DNA from: Epiperipatus broadwayi | Lineage: Eukaryota; Onychophora; Udeonychophora; Euonychophora; Peripatidae | Reading direction: 5' to 3' | Assembly: GCA_028023455.1 (NCBI GenBank) | Contig: JAQFVV010011399.1 | Location: 1-64,000 of the forward strand | Length of the DNA: 64,000 nt | In this document: one piece after another, positions 36,993 to 47,742 of the stretch | Position numbering within the stretch: the first letter of the stretch is position 1 | Layout: each line of letters opens with the position of its first letter | Position numbers and translations under genes: made by a program | The notes under the pieces: model-generated | What the model saw: only the letters and a program-made list of their open reading frames with translations | Told to the model about the DNA's origin: nothing | The model's database searches: none

Positions 36993-37567
36993 TGTAGTAT
37001 ATGCAGTTTAAATTAAACGTACATACGAAAGTATCTTTATTCTAAAATATTATTTTATTGTTAAATCTTTAAATTTTGCTACTAATATTTTAATCATAGA
37101 CGTTAGTTTGAAATGCAATCAATTGCAACAAACTAATTAAACAGATAACGAAGGAATTTAATTAGCAAAACCCAATCTAATTAAATCCCACCTTAATTTA
37201 TAAGTTACTCCAGAAAACAAAATAAAGAAAACATATAAAAGGCAGGCCATTTTGAAAAGATCAACAGAGTGAGTACAGAGCGTTTTAAGTGAATTAGAGC
37301 AGAGCATTAGTTGCAAAGAAGAGCGTGGGAATTGCGTATTACCCTCGTGGAGAAAGAAGAGAAGTTAGACGTAGAAACTATACATTCAGAATTATCGTGC
37401 GAGTATTCGTTATCGTGTGTCATAGTGTATTTTTCTAACACAGCTCGGCGGGAATCAGAACTTTGTATAAACTGTTAATCAGTTAGTATCGATCTGTTTG
37501 GAGAATTAAACCAACTAGTTCGCAAATTAACTTTTGTGTGCAGTAATTGAAGAGTCAATATACTGCA
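36993..37567 (+). repeat. 5' LTR
   Basis: 575 bp, TGTAG to TGCA. It contains a canonical TATAAAAGG at 37,234-37,242, with a start-like TCAACAGAG about 27-30 bp downstream (37,261). Expected to drive the element RNA. Identical in length to the 3' LTR. Confidence 0.95.
37234..37242 (+). promoter_or_regulatory. TATA box of the 5' LTR
   Basis: TATAAAAGG, a consensus TATA element. The candidate transcription start is near 37,261-37,265. The 3' LTR has the same box at +2125. Confidence 0.7.
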
Positions 37568-37570
37568 ATC

Positions 37571-37590
37571 TGGCGCAGTCGAACCTAAGA
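37571..37590 (+). promoter_or_regulatory. Primer-binding site, tRNA-Ser type
   Basis: TGGCGCAGTCG starts 3 bases after the LTR end and is complementary to the 3' acceptor end expected of a tRNA-Ser, as in the 297/17.6 group of Drosophila elements. The match beyond about 11 bases is poor. Confidence 0.65.
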
Positions 37591-37622
37591 ACCATAGTGA
37601 ATAACCAGCTATTAATAAGAAA

Positions 37623-38552
37623 ATGTCAGTTTTCGGACAAAACTCTATTGGAGAGTTCGACGTGGAAAACGCGACCGATTGGCCACTATACCTGTCACAA
37701 ATCAAAAATTTCTTCATATTAAATGGCATTGAAGACAACATGCGGAAAGTAGCCGCCCTCTTATGTTTCTCGGGGGAAAAAATGATTGAAATCACCAATA
37801 AATTATACTAAAATCCCGTAGATGAGAATGTACCATTCAAGGAATTATCCCAACGACTAAACAAATTTTTTAGCCCCCGCCCATCCCGGCATATAGCACG
37901 CCTACAATTAAGAAATAGAAAACAACTAAATAGTGAAACAATAAAACAGTATAATTTAGCTCTCAAGGAGCTAGCGAAAGATTGTGGGTACGGTGATTTC
38001 GTAGAAGAAATATTATTAGATCAACTGTTATGGGGAATGTCTGACGACAGGCTCAGACAACAGCTGTTAACAGTGGCAGACCTAACCTATGAAAGCGCTA
38101 TAAAGAAAGGAATAATGTTTGAGCTAATTCTAGAACAGGCACAGACCTTCAGATCAAAAGAGAAAAGTTACGAGTAAGTTTTCAAAACTGATAAAGCAGA
38201 AATACGTTCGTTTCAACGAGAACCTCAGAGAAATTATGGAATTAAATGCTACTGCTGCGGGAAAGCAGGCCACATAGCTAAAGACTGCAAATGGAAACAA
38301 GAAACGTGTTTCAATTGTCGAACTAAGGGCCACCTGGCACGCGCATGCAGACAATCACCAGAAAGGGATGGTCGACAAAGGAAATATAGTCCAGACATAA
38401 ATGGTAGAGCGTATAGTATTAAATATATATCTACCAAGGGGGAAAGAGATAGGACCATTTCGCAAGCACAGAGATCATTAAATTACAAAATCAATTTGAA
38501 GATGATCGGAAAGACTCTGAACAGAAGCAGTGTAAAGAGCAAGATTCTATGA
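37623..38552 (+). pseudogene. gag: gag of the LTR element, interrupted by two stops
   Basis: One frame from ATG 37,623 (MSVFGQNSIGEF) encodes a Ty3-type capsid region (FKELSQRLNKFFSPRP, then SETIKQYNLALKELAKDCGY and LLWGMSDDRLRQQLL). Two CCHC zinc knuckles follow at about 38,250-38,350 (CYCCGKAGHIAKDC and CFNCRTKGHLARAC). Gag normally packages the RNA into virus-like particles. Stops at 37,809-37,811 and 38,175-38,177 disrupt the frame, which otherwise stays open to 38,552. There, instead of protease and RT, a coiled-coil segment in the -1 frame overlaps its end. The two stops look like late point changes, since the rest of the frame is intact. Confidence 0.85.
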
Positions 38553-38869
38553 AAGAGCAACTCCAGATTCACATACAGATGATAGATATGTTGGTCGCAG
38601 AAAAAACAAAGCTGCAGTCATCCCTAGCACAAAGTCAGCAGGTCATAAAACAGAAATCAGATGAACTCGAAGAATTTCAAGTAAGATTGAAGGCTTCTAG
38701 ACATCGAATAATAGAACTTGAACAACAAAACTCAGAACTTAGTGAAAAATTGCAAAGTAAACTCGCAATGTCAGAATTATCCGAACAGGTAGAGAGTTGG
38801 CAGCTGTATGAAATGGAATCACAAGAAAAAATGGCCGAAAGTGAAAAGGAAGAAGAAAGACAGTTCTGA
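38453..38869 (+). CDS. Captured golgin (GM130/GOLGA2-like) coiled-coil fragment in the LTR element
   Basis: An open frame follows the stop at 38,450-38,452 and runs to 38,867-38,869, with an internal ATG at 38,549. Its product is a continuous coiled coil. From TEIIKLQNQFEDDRK (38,468) through MKEQLQIHIQMIDMLVAEKT to LKASRHRIIELEQQNSELS (about 38,740) it follows, residue by residue, a segment I recall from animal GM130/GOLGA2, the cis-Golgi tether (the part reading REQLQVHIQTIGILVSEK in human). No retroelement protein known to me has this sequence. It lies in the -1 frame relative to gag, overlapping it by about 100 bases. After about residue 100 similarity is lost. It is probably a transduced piece of a host mRNA. 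Whether it is expressed as a Gag fusion is unknown. Confidence 0.65.
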   Translation, partial: DHFASTEIIKLQNQFEDDRKDSEQKQCKEQDSMKEQLQIHIQMIDMLVAEKTKLQSSLAQSQQVIKQKSDELEEFQVRLKASRHRIIELEQQNSELSEKLQSKLAMSELSEQVESWQLYEMESQEKMAESEKEEERQF

Positions 38870-39101
38870 AGATTTTTTAGAAGAGTGGCAATCTTTAAAC
38901 AGTGAGCTGCCAGATACAAAAACTGTAGAGCAAGGAAAAAATCAGACTCTCTCCAAGCGGGAGAAAAAGCACTCAGGGCGGCAAGGAAAAAGAATTTGCA
39001 CAAATTTCAAGGTTACATCGGTTAATCGTAAAAATAAAGTTTTCTCCAGTTTGGAAAAAGAAAAAATAAAGCACCGAGGAGTCACATCATGGGGTTTTCT
39101 G
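38870..39101 (+). other. Remainder of LTR element interior, unidentified
   Basis: A second open frame at 38,808-39,107 (SSEDFLEEWQSLNSELPD, lysine-rich after that) has no recognised family. In another frame, 38,969-39,010 reads ALRAARKKNLHKFQ, faintly like the N-terminal p115-binding motif of GM130, but out of order. This may be chance. Confidence 0.4.
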
Positions 39102-39117
39102 GAGTAAGGGGAGGTAT
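39102..39117 (+). promoter_or_regulatory. Polypurine tract
   Basis: GGAGTAAGGGGAGGTA immediately precedes the 3' LTR, the expected primer for plus-strand DNA synthesis. Confidence 0.75.
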
Positions 39118-39692
39118 TGTAGTATATGCAGTTTAAATTAAACGTACATACGAAAGTATCTTTATTCTAAAATATTATTTTATTGTTAAATCTTTAAATT
39201 TTGCTACTAATATTTTAATCATAGACGTTAGTTTGAAATGCAATCAATTGCAACAAACTAATTAAACAGATAACGAAGGAATTTAATTAGCAAAACCCAA
39301 TCTAATTAAATCCCACCTTAATTTATAAGTTACTCCAGAAAACAAAATAAAGAAAACATATAAAAGGCAGGCCATTTTGAAAAGATCAACAGAGTGAGTA
39401 CAGAGCGTTTTAAGTGAATTAGAGCAGAGCATTAGTTGCAAAGAACAGCGTGAGAATTGCGTATTACCCTCGTGGAGAAAGAAGAGAAGTTAGACGTAGA
39501 AACTATACGTTCAGAATTATCGTGCGAGTATTCGTTATCGTGCGTCATAGTGTATTTTTCTAACACAGCTCGGCGGGAATCAGAACTTTGTATAAACTGT
39601 AAATCAGTTAGTATCGATCTGTTTGGAGAATTAAACCAACTAGTTCGCAAATTAACTTTTGTGTGCAGTAATTGAAGAGTCAATATACTGCA
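39118..39692 (+). repeat. 3' LTR
   Basis: 575 bp. It differs from the 5' LTR by five substitutions: AAGAG/AACAG and GTGGGA/GTGAGA near 39,445-39,455, ACATTC/ACGTTC near 39,509, TGTGTC/TGCGTC near 39,543, and TGTTAA/TGTAAA near 39,600. Confidence 0.95.
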
Positions 39693-39697
39693 AAAAT

Positions 39698-42170
39698 AAT
39701 AATCATAATTTTCATTCAAGGAATCTAAATGTGAAGTGATTATAGAAATTAATTCATTATTTGGCATACATCATTTTTCATAATAAAACTTGTCAATATT
39801 TCAAAACAATCACATTTTTTTCCATAAGTTTTTTAACAAATCCTCAATCTTTTTTACACACTATTGCAACAGTTCGATCAGAGAATCGATCTTAGTTTCA
39901 CGGTTGTCCTTGTATAAATATTGTAAATAGTGAAATATATATATTGTTTGTGTGTGCGTGGTTTGGATATCGATATAAGATTATTTAAAGAAAAAAAAAG
40001 GAGAAAGTTTCATTGCGCGAATAATCCTTTATTTAAATAGTTAAATATGTACAAATCCATAGAAAATTACTTGTACAGATTTATTTAGAAAAACATTCTA
40101 ATGTACAGAGTAGGTAGTTGAAAGTGAAAATCGCTGGAGGCCAGAAAATCAAGGAAGGCGGAGTCCGAAGTGAGGTGATAAATAACCAAGAGAATTGTGG
40201 AAACATTGGCCATTTTAGATTGCATCATTTTGGATTGCATCATTTTTTTTTTTTGCTTCTCTTGACCACCCCGCAAAAGGGAGTGCGGACAGAGTGAAAT
40301 TAGAGAGTGCTGTATTAAGAAGTTACCTATAAACTTCAATGATGTCGGGCTAAGTCCAGAAAGCTGATCCCTGTCCTGCCGATTAAACCTTCCTAGCCTC
40401 CCGAAATATCATGTGCCTGTGGTTCCAGTTTTCCAATTTTCATGTGCCTGTAGTTCCAGTTTCTAATCCTAAATTTTGAAATTCATCATGTCGTTATAAC
40501 AAAATCAAAATGCGCGCCTACGTTCGAACAACCATCATCGCGAGGAAAGAGTCCAGACGAAGAAAGAATGGTAAATCTACTTTACATGAACTTTTCACTT
40601 TCTTTTAACTTCAGTCCCTTATGTAATTACGGTTATATTTTAAATCTTGTACTAGATATGTTAAATAATTGTTGTTGTTTTTTTGATAAAATATATACAA
40701 TAAACCTGTCAGTAAATGTATCCCTTCCCACCTTTTATATTTCCTTTACTCTAGTCTTTAAATAGCATTTCGCTAAGTCTTTATATTTCATGACGATTTT
40801 AATAAATATTTTATTCATTATTATATACATTTTGGTTTAAATCGATGTAGGTATTACAGTTTTAATTAATGATATTTTATTCTATGCTACCGGGTAGTTA
40901 ATATTTAGAATCGATTTTATCTATTTAATTGCATATTTTATGATACGAAGGGGAAGATAATAATAAAGGGTAGCCATTATTGTGTTTACTACTTTCCGAA
41001 CAGTCAGGGGGAGTGTGAGATTCCGAGTGCAATTAATTAATAGTTAACATATGATTCTTTGAGCTTACCGTTTGGTTTTGAAATACTTTGTCAGACGATT
41101 ACGTGGGAAAAGTTATGGAGGAATAAATGAAGCCTTACATAGATATTTATAAACTTACTTCGATCATTCGTTACACAATGTTACTGGTTTAGTGCTATTT
41201 CTGCTCCCCATCGCTTGATTCGGTGTCTCGTCTGTAACTTCAAACAAGGGAGAGAGAAATTCTCCTAGCCTCATCTGAGGCTGTAAAGATTTGCCAAAGT
41301 GCAAGCTGCCCCGTCTTCCGTTAACGCTCCGCAAACTATTGGTTTTGATTTATTATATTTGTCTCGAATAGCAGCCAGTTACATCACTCCCATATTATAA
41401 AATATAGGCTTATTCCCCATCCCCGTAATACGTGATGGTTTGACTTGTTTAGAACCAACGAAGTTACTTTAAGTTAATAAATAATTTAGTCTAATAAGGT
41501 TGAAACCTTCGAAGTTTATTTTGCTCTGACTCTCATATCTCTCGTGTATAATTAAACACATAAATCAATCGTTTTAAGTTATGCTAGTGTTATATTTAAA
41601 GAAGAAATAGTTTGTGATATTGTCTACACCGGTCATAGATGCAATGGTTATAGAGTCAACCCAGGAATACCAATGCAATGTTATTTGTAAATTGAAATAC
41701 GTTCCCTTAAAGACTGGAAGTAAACTAATTGATGTTGTATATAACAAGTAGCTGTATGGTATGTGAATATTATCCAATAGTAATAGTAATTATTAAACAT
41801 TTGTGTAATCTAGTTTCGTCTCTCTCTTCATTAAATAGTTATTTCACCGTCATTCGATTGCTGTCTGTATCGACAACCCAAGAATATATATGTTGTATTG
41901 ATTGTTTATAGCATTGAGCATACACCACACAGTTATATATATATAAATTAGTCAGAATTATATTGTCTGTGTTTTCCACCGAGCTAGTGTTAGGCAATAC
42001 CGTATACTATGGATTCTGTTAAACCTCGGTCATTTGTACGCAGGGTTTGAATTCAGTTTGGTTTCGGATTTAGTTCTGGAGTCGGTCTGGGTTCGAAGTC
42101 GGTTTCTGTGTATAATTGATGGATAGTGGTTGACCGGTACACTATAAATATATCAACACCTTCAGTTTCT
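39698..42170. other. Unclassified, less AT-rich interval
   Basis: From about 39,860 to 42,170 the composition is more balanced than in the surroundings, with several CG dinucleotides (for example near 40,130-40,560, 40,980-41,400 and 41,990-42,150). No reading frame, LTR pair or RNA gene could be recognised. Repeated short phrases such as CATGTGCCTGTRGTTCCAGTTT occur twice at about 40,410-40,463. It could be retroelement LTR or untranslated sequence, or part of a non-coding gene region. Confidence 0.4.
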
Positions 42171-42369
42171 TCAAGATATAAATTTGTTTACTTTCAAAAA
42201 TATATCTTCAAGAGTTTACATCATGCAGAGATATTGGGTAATAGTTTTGCTTATTCAAAAACATTATAATTTTGTGAAATTCACCAAATGTTGTAAGTAC
42301 TTTAACCTTCAGCAGGCAATGTACTTTGGAAACATAAAATATTTCTTTGAACAATTTTTCAAATAAAGA

Positions 42370-45260
42370 TGAATCTGACAGCTTACTGTTTATGCTATCA
42401 TATGAGAAAGCCATCAAAAGATGCATTGGGTAAAAATATGTTCAAAGTCATACAAACTTTCATCAATCCAGTGCAGCAGAAGATCCCAAAAAATAACAAT
42501 TGCAAAAAAAAAATGCAAAAAAAAATTAGAATGCGACCATTGCAGAAATGCAGAGCACTATAGTGGAAAAGTGCAAATTGTAAAAGTTGTGAAACGTTAA
42601 GTTACCTAGCCACAGTATATCATTCTAGAAACAAATAAAGACATAAACAAAAAATTGCCCAAAAATAAAAAATAAATAAAATGAACCTAGCAGTGAAATC
42701 AATAAAGCTCAGCACAAACTTATAATAAAGTTATAGCAAAGAAAGTAGATAGAGAAGCTGAATGTCCCACATTTTATAAAGAATGGACCACATTAACTAA
42801 GAATAGTCCTAAATTAACAAAACCGTAACTTAAAGACAAATGAAAATCTCATTGTTATCTTCACTGTAGTTAAAATAACAATCAAGATTAATAAGTGTTG
42901 AAAAAAGTTAAATTTATTTATCATAAATGACAATTTAAATTCCATGTTACAAAAGAATGATTTGTTCCTCTATTCAAAAAAATCAATACGAAAGTGAAAT
43001 GTAAACTAAATTCTTTAAATAATTTGGGTCTGAACAGGGAAAGACAAATATAAGGGGGTAAAACTAGTTCACTTGTAACTCATGAAGGATAATCTTCACA
43101 CACAATGCAATAATCAAAAAAACTTCAGATATCTAGTAATAGAAGGGGGTAATGACAGCTATTGAAATTTCTGAATGGACCACTTCCATAGCTATTGTTA
43201 CCAAAATTAGGACAACTCTGTACATATAGTAACTATTAGATAACAACTGACAAAGGCATAAATACAAGTCTGTATTCCAATCTACAAGTAAAACATTCTA
43301 GTGACTTTGGATAGATCAAAATTTTTTTCAAAACAGGATATGAACACTACTTTCATTATATATAATTGTCAGAGGAAATCGCAAACCTGCTGACAATTAT
43401 AACTAAGATATTATTCAAATACAATTGCCTTTTCTTTGGAATAATGACAGCACCAATCATTGTCCAAACTAAGACAGATGAGCTGTTAAATTGAACAGAT
43501 GGTGATGCACCATATTCTCATGATATTCTAGTATTGTTTAATTCAGTAAAATCTTTATGTAGTAAAATAAATAATATATGTGAATGACTCTCACAATTTG
43601 AAACTATATTGAACTCCAAGAAATGCATTTGTAATGCAAAAGAAATTAAGTTTCTGGATCATATTATTACAAGTCCAAGGATGGGATCTGATCCAAAAAA
43701 GGTTATAGTAATCAAGAATGCTCAGAAACTAAAGAATGTAAAACAACTGTAGGCTTTTACTTGGTAATCCTTTTTTAATAGTTTTCACATCCTTATATAA
43801 TTTGCATTAATTAGCTGCAGATTTGAAAGGAACTACAAGAAAATGTTTCTCAAAAGATAAAAACAATGGTGACATTTAGCCATTTACTGAGTCATTTTGA
43901 TAATACTTTAGACATAACTTTAATAACTGATATGTTACATGGGAGGACTAAATTATATCTTAGTCACATTTTGGAAAAGACTGAACTATCCAATAGCATT
44001 CATGTTTGGACAATATCAAAGAATCAAAAAAAAATTATACTCACCTGGTCAATAACAACTATTAGGAATATTTTCAAATAAAAAGGCATTACTGAACCAT
44101 TTAAGTTTTATATAGACTCATTAGGAGAATCTGTTATCAATGTATGATTATGAATTACAATTTAGAAAAGACAAAATATGCTGACATTATCTCACATATT
44201 TAATACAAAAAATAGCACTACATTTTGTAGACCAATGTGAGACAAAATTGATCACTTGTAAAACCATAGCACTGTGGACTAAAGCCAGTACAGATTACCA
44301 GATTCTTATAAACTGGTTGAAGTTTAAATGTCTTCATAAACACTTGTGGAATTCATAACAGCAACTAACTATACACTAAGCAATGGTTTATGACAGTCGG
44401 CAATAAAACAATCCCATGTCAGAGATAAATTAAAATTTTGGAAGAATTTTATGTTTGCCTACCATAGAGCTAAATCCCTAGTATACAGTTTCTGTGTAGT
44501 AACATAACATTGATATAAAAATTGAAATGCATATAAAAACCTGCAAATCCTGCCAATGCATGGCATATTCATTGCCAAGAAATAGTCTTCTTGGCCAAAA
44601 ACTGAGATTTCACATGGTGTGTGAACAACATTCCAAGTCATTCTTCAAAATTTTAGTTAATGATGACTTAAAGTGAGTGGAATTTAGACTACTAAATAAT
44701 AAAAGTTCACCTGAAAATGTTCAAATATGAAAACAAATTTGGATCATCAGAAATCCTGGTACCAATGACGGATTTTTTCCATTGAATTTGAAGTATTCAT
44801 GGGAGGGGGGTATATTTTATCTTGTCATCCTGAATCAAACAAGATTGCTGAGAAAGCTGTTCAGCAGTTAACGCAAAACATAAATAGCATTCTGACAACA
44901 TGCAAGGTGTAAATTTTGATACTTCACCAGCATATTACTCAATTCAAACAATTTCTAATATTCATTTCCTTTATCATGCTAATCACATCCGAAGAAATTG
45001 AATACACGCTAACCCTGCCAAGGATGTAATTCACTTGATGATGAGACTGCTACTAACTATATGGAAACTATATAGATTCACAAATTACTTTAACTGAAAA
45101 AATGCAGAATGTACAAGTAACTTGACTAATGAAAAGCAAACCAATACCCTGATGTTATGAATGGAAAAGTCATAAAGAAATGTTTGCCCATTTCTTTAGG
45201 ACTATATGTGAGACTGATGAGGATAATACACTGCCTCAGTTAAGAGCAATAATGGAATGT
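42370..45260 (+). mobile_element. Heavily decayed Ty3/gypsy gag-pol
   Basis: Domain order is recognisable across many stops and shifts. A CCHC-like ECDHCRNAEHYSG followed by CKSCETLSYLATVYH lies at about 42,527-42,630. RT begins with SEWTTSIAIVTK near 43,165-43,205 and continues with FGIMTAPIIVQTKTDELL near 43,430-43,490. The catalytic box is degraded to YSHDILVLF near 43,510-43,540, followed by KKCICNAKEIKFLDHIITSPRMGSDP-type sequence at about 43,618-43,700. RNase H-like LSHFDNTLDITLITD to YLSHILEKTEL lies near 43,885-43,990. Integrase zinc-binding KTCKSCQCMAYS lies near 44,535-44,570, and a core with NPGTNDGFF and HPESNKIAEKAVQQL lies near 44,755-44,870. LTRs were not found. It is much older than the element at 36,993-39,692 and unlikely to have supplied it with enzymes. 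Confidence 0.75.
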
Positions 45261-45429
45261 GTGTTAACTATTCATACACACATATATTAAACGTATTAAA
45301 AAGTGTTCGTACAATAAACTTACACAATATAAAAACACTTAATCAGGATGTTAGATTAGAAAAAAAAAACTTTTAGATAATAGAAAAACATTAGTTGTTT
45401 TTAAGATAGCAGAGCCGTAAAATCAAAAA

Positions 45430-45580
45430 TAAACAGGCAAAACTCTTTATATGTATTGCTAATCAGTGCAAACCAGAGTAATCAATGGATGCCAGAAGGC
45501 TTGTGCATAAAATCCCCATCTAGTGCCTACTCATCCAATATCCCCAGAATAGTTTCTGACTTGTGGCCTTCGTCAGTGAG
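45430..45580 (+). mobile_element. Single-arm relic of the palindromic MITE
   Basis: AACAGGCAAAACTC, then ATGCCAGAAGGCTTGTGCATAAAAT, CTAGTGCCTACTCATCCAATATCCCC and TTGTGGCCTTCGTCAGTGAG match one arm of 24,684-25,030. The opposite arm is missing. Confidence 0.75.
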
Positions 45581-46930
45581 CTTAAAATCAGAAATAAAAA
45601 ATACTTCAAAGAATTGTTTTAAAAGGTGATTAAGCTGAAAGCCAGGTAAGAAGTCAGCACGTCAAGCTAGAAAAAACAACTAAAGGAAGAAGGGCTTCGC
45701 TGTGCTTAATACCTACTGCCGTCCCAGTTCCCAAATGTGATCTAAGGCCAATTTAAAAGTTATTTCGCTCTTACTAAGCTTTCGGACACAAATGCAAATT
45801 TTGAACTATAGTTAAATCTTATATCACATTTACACTTAATAAAGTATTATTTAAGCTTACTATATTAAGTATTTGTACCTAAACTAGGACCTGATGGTTT
45901 TTTATTGATTTATAATAACGTTCAGATTCACCCCGTTCAAACCCCGATTCTAATTTATTTGAGGAGTCCGGGCATAGCCATTTCCAATTTAAAATCAGAA
46001 AAACAACTATTTTTACTTTTTCTTCTTCATTTAATACTACTTTTAAAAATTATCTTTATTTTCAACTTTATATGTTAGCTGAAATCAATTTTCTTCCACA
46101 TTTTTAAAACGTTAAACACCAACTGCTGCAGAAATTGAGCGTCACGTGATTATTAAGGTTTACAGCAGTATTTCAACTTTTAGTGCTCCTATTTAAATAA
46201 TAAGCTGCTACATCTTAGTTAGCTTCATATACTTTTAAATCGTAAATGTTAATAAATATTTATATTAAAAGACAATAGCTATGTAATGAGAATTATTATA
46301 TTTATATAAGTTTAGTTTAATCCTACAATTTAAATGTTTATCAATAAAGGTATTACAATTAACTAACATAATTAAATTATTCTAATAGACACAATAAATA
46401 TTCTATGTAGTATTAAATAAATATAAAGTATTTTGTGAATCTTACCACAGTTATTCTTTTTTTTTTTTTAAACACGGCAATACAAGTATTTAGGTTAAAT
46501 AAAATTGAAATTTTCGTCATACTTCTAAACTTGTTGCTCAACGCCCTCTCTCTGTTTAGTTAAGCTTACATTAATAAAATGATTACTCTTTATTAATTAA
46601 CTAACAAAAATAGTCCATTCAGTTAATTTTTTTCTAAAAGGACTCATCCACTGATTGATATCACGTAAAAAATCCGTTTTTACAGCCTTCTTATGTAATA
46701 AATAAGTGTTCTTATATACATGAATAGTATATTTTTTATGATTTTTACCCTACATTTCGATAATTTTTTTAAGGATTATTCCAATTGCATAGATTGTACT
46801 TTATCTGAAAAAATAAAAATATTAACATAACAAAAACATGCAACAAAATGATATTTGTAAATTACAATATTGAATATATATATATCATCAAATGATGAGA
46901 GAAAAAGATGTATCCGATAATTAGAATTAT
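45581..46930. other. Non-coding interval
   Basis: No gene recognised. A slightly GC-richer patch near 45,690-45,760 (AAGGGCTTCGCTGTGCTTAATACC) has no assigned identity. Confidence 0.5.
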
Positions 46931-46934
46931 GCAA

Positions 46935-47742
46935 TCATCACCTTCAATAATATTGTTCCATGGAGAGGTCCAGAAAAGTCAAGTTAACCAGCTCTTCAAT
47001 TCCACGTAGCTCTTCCCACCTCTTATATCCTCTAGCAATGCCAAGCCTTTTCTTTTTTTTGTTCCCACTCACTACTCCCTTCAAAATATCTTTCATTAAA
47101 CTATACTGTACTTTGTTCTTAATATATGTCCAATCCAGTTTCTTTTACTAATTTACTCAATCAATCTTTTTTTTTATTTACTCTCTTCAAAACTTCTTCC
47201 TTTGTTATTTTATTCATCCAACTGATTAATTTTGCCATTCTTTTCCATGACCACATCTTAAAAGCTGCCAATATATTCCTAATTTTATTAGTCAGAGTCC
47301 ATGTTTTACAAACATACAGTAGCACACTTCACATATAGCATTTAATTAATCTTTTTCTTAATTCTCTCTTCAAAGGGTCACAAAATGTTTGTAAAGATCT
47401 TCTTTGCCAATGTTATTTTTTTTAACTCCATCTTTACTTCTTCCATCCTAACTCAACCCACTATTGAAATATTTAAATCGTTTTACCTGTGGAATTACAT
47501 GAACATGAATTTCATTTTCATTTCCTTATATTGTTCCCTATTTAAAAGTTTTCTCAACCATAATTATCTTTCTATACATCCTTCCTCCAATTTATTGAAC
47601 ACATTGTGAAGACACTTTTCATTCTCAGCCATAAGAGCCATATCATCTACAAATCTCATACATTTTATTATTCTATCTCTAACCTCCATAATCTAAATAA
47701 ATATTTAACATGTTTTCTAAATAAATATTAAAAATGGATGAT
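46935..47742 (-). mobile_element. LINE fragment (family A), second copy
   Basis: Counterpart of 1-885 on the minus strand. It preserves the RT catalytic stretch MRFVDDMALMAENEKCLHN at about 47,665-47,610, preceded by a YLENMLNIYL-like segment. The C-terminal tail runs down to about 46,990 and a GAT-like 3' end to 46,935. Several frameshifts are present. It ends at the same position in the RT as copy 1 and meets family B in the same way. Confidence 0.8.

Larger units (their letters stand above)
36988..39697 (+). mobile_element. Young non-autonomous Ty3/gypsy-like LTR retrotransposon, 2.7 kb
   Basis: The element spans 36,993-39,692 and is flanked by a perfect 5-bp target duplication AAAAT (36,988-36,992 and 39,693-39,697). 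Two LTRs of 575 bp each start TGTAG and end TGCA. Between them lie a primer-binding site, a broken gag, a golgin-like segment, and a purine tract before the 3' LTR. Protease, RT, RNase H and integrase are absent, so it must have moved using enzymes from a full-length relative. By eye the LTRs differ at 5 of 575 positions, which indicates recent insertion. It is by far the best-preserved mobile element here. Confidence 0.95.

Noticed and set aside
37475-37798. Minus-strand open frames inside the LTR element (also 39,432-39,767 and 38,677-39,003)
   Set aside because: Repeat with the LTR or oppose the gag/golgin frames; no independent signature.
38969-39010. Second golgin-like motif (ALRAARKKNLHKFQ)
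   Set aside because: Out of order, different frame and short; recorded in the feature list as possible chance.
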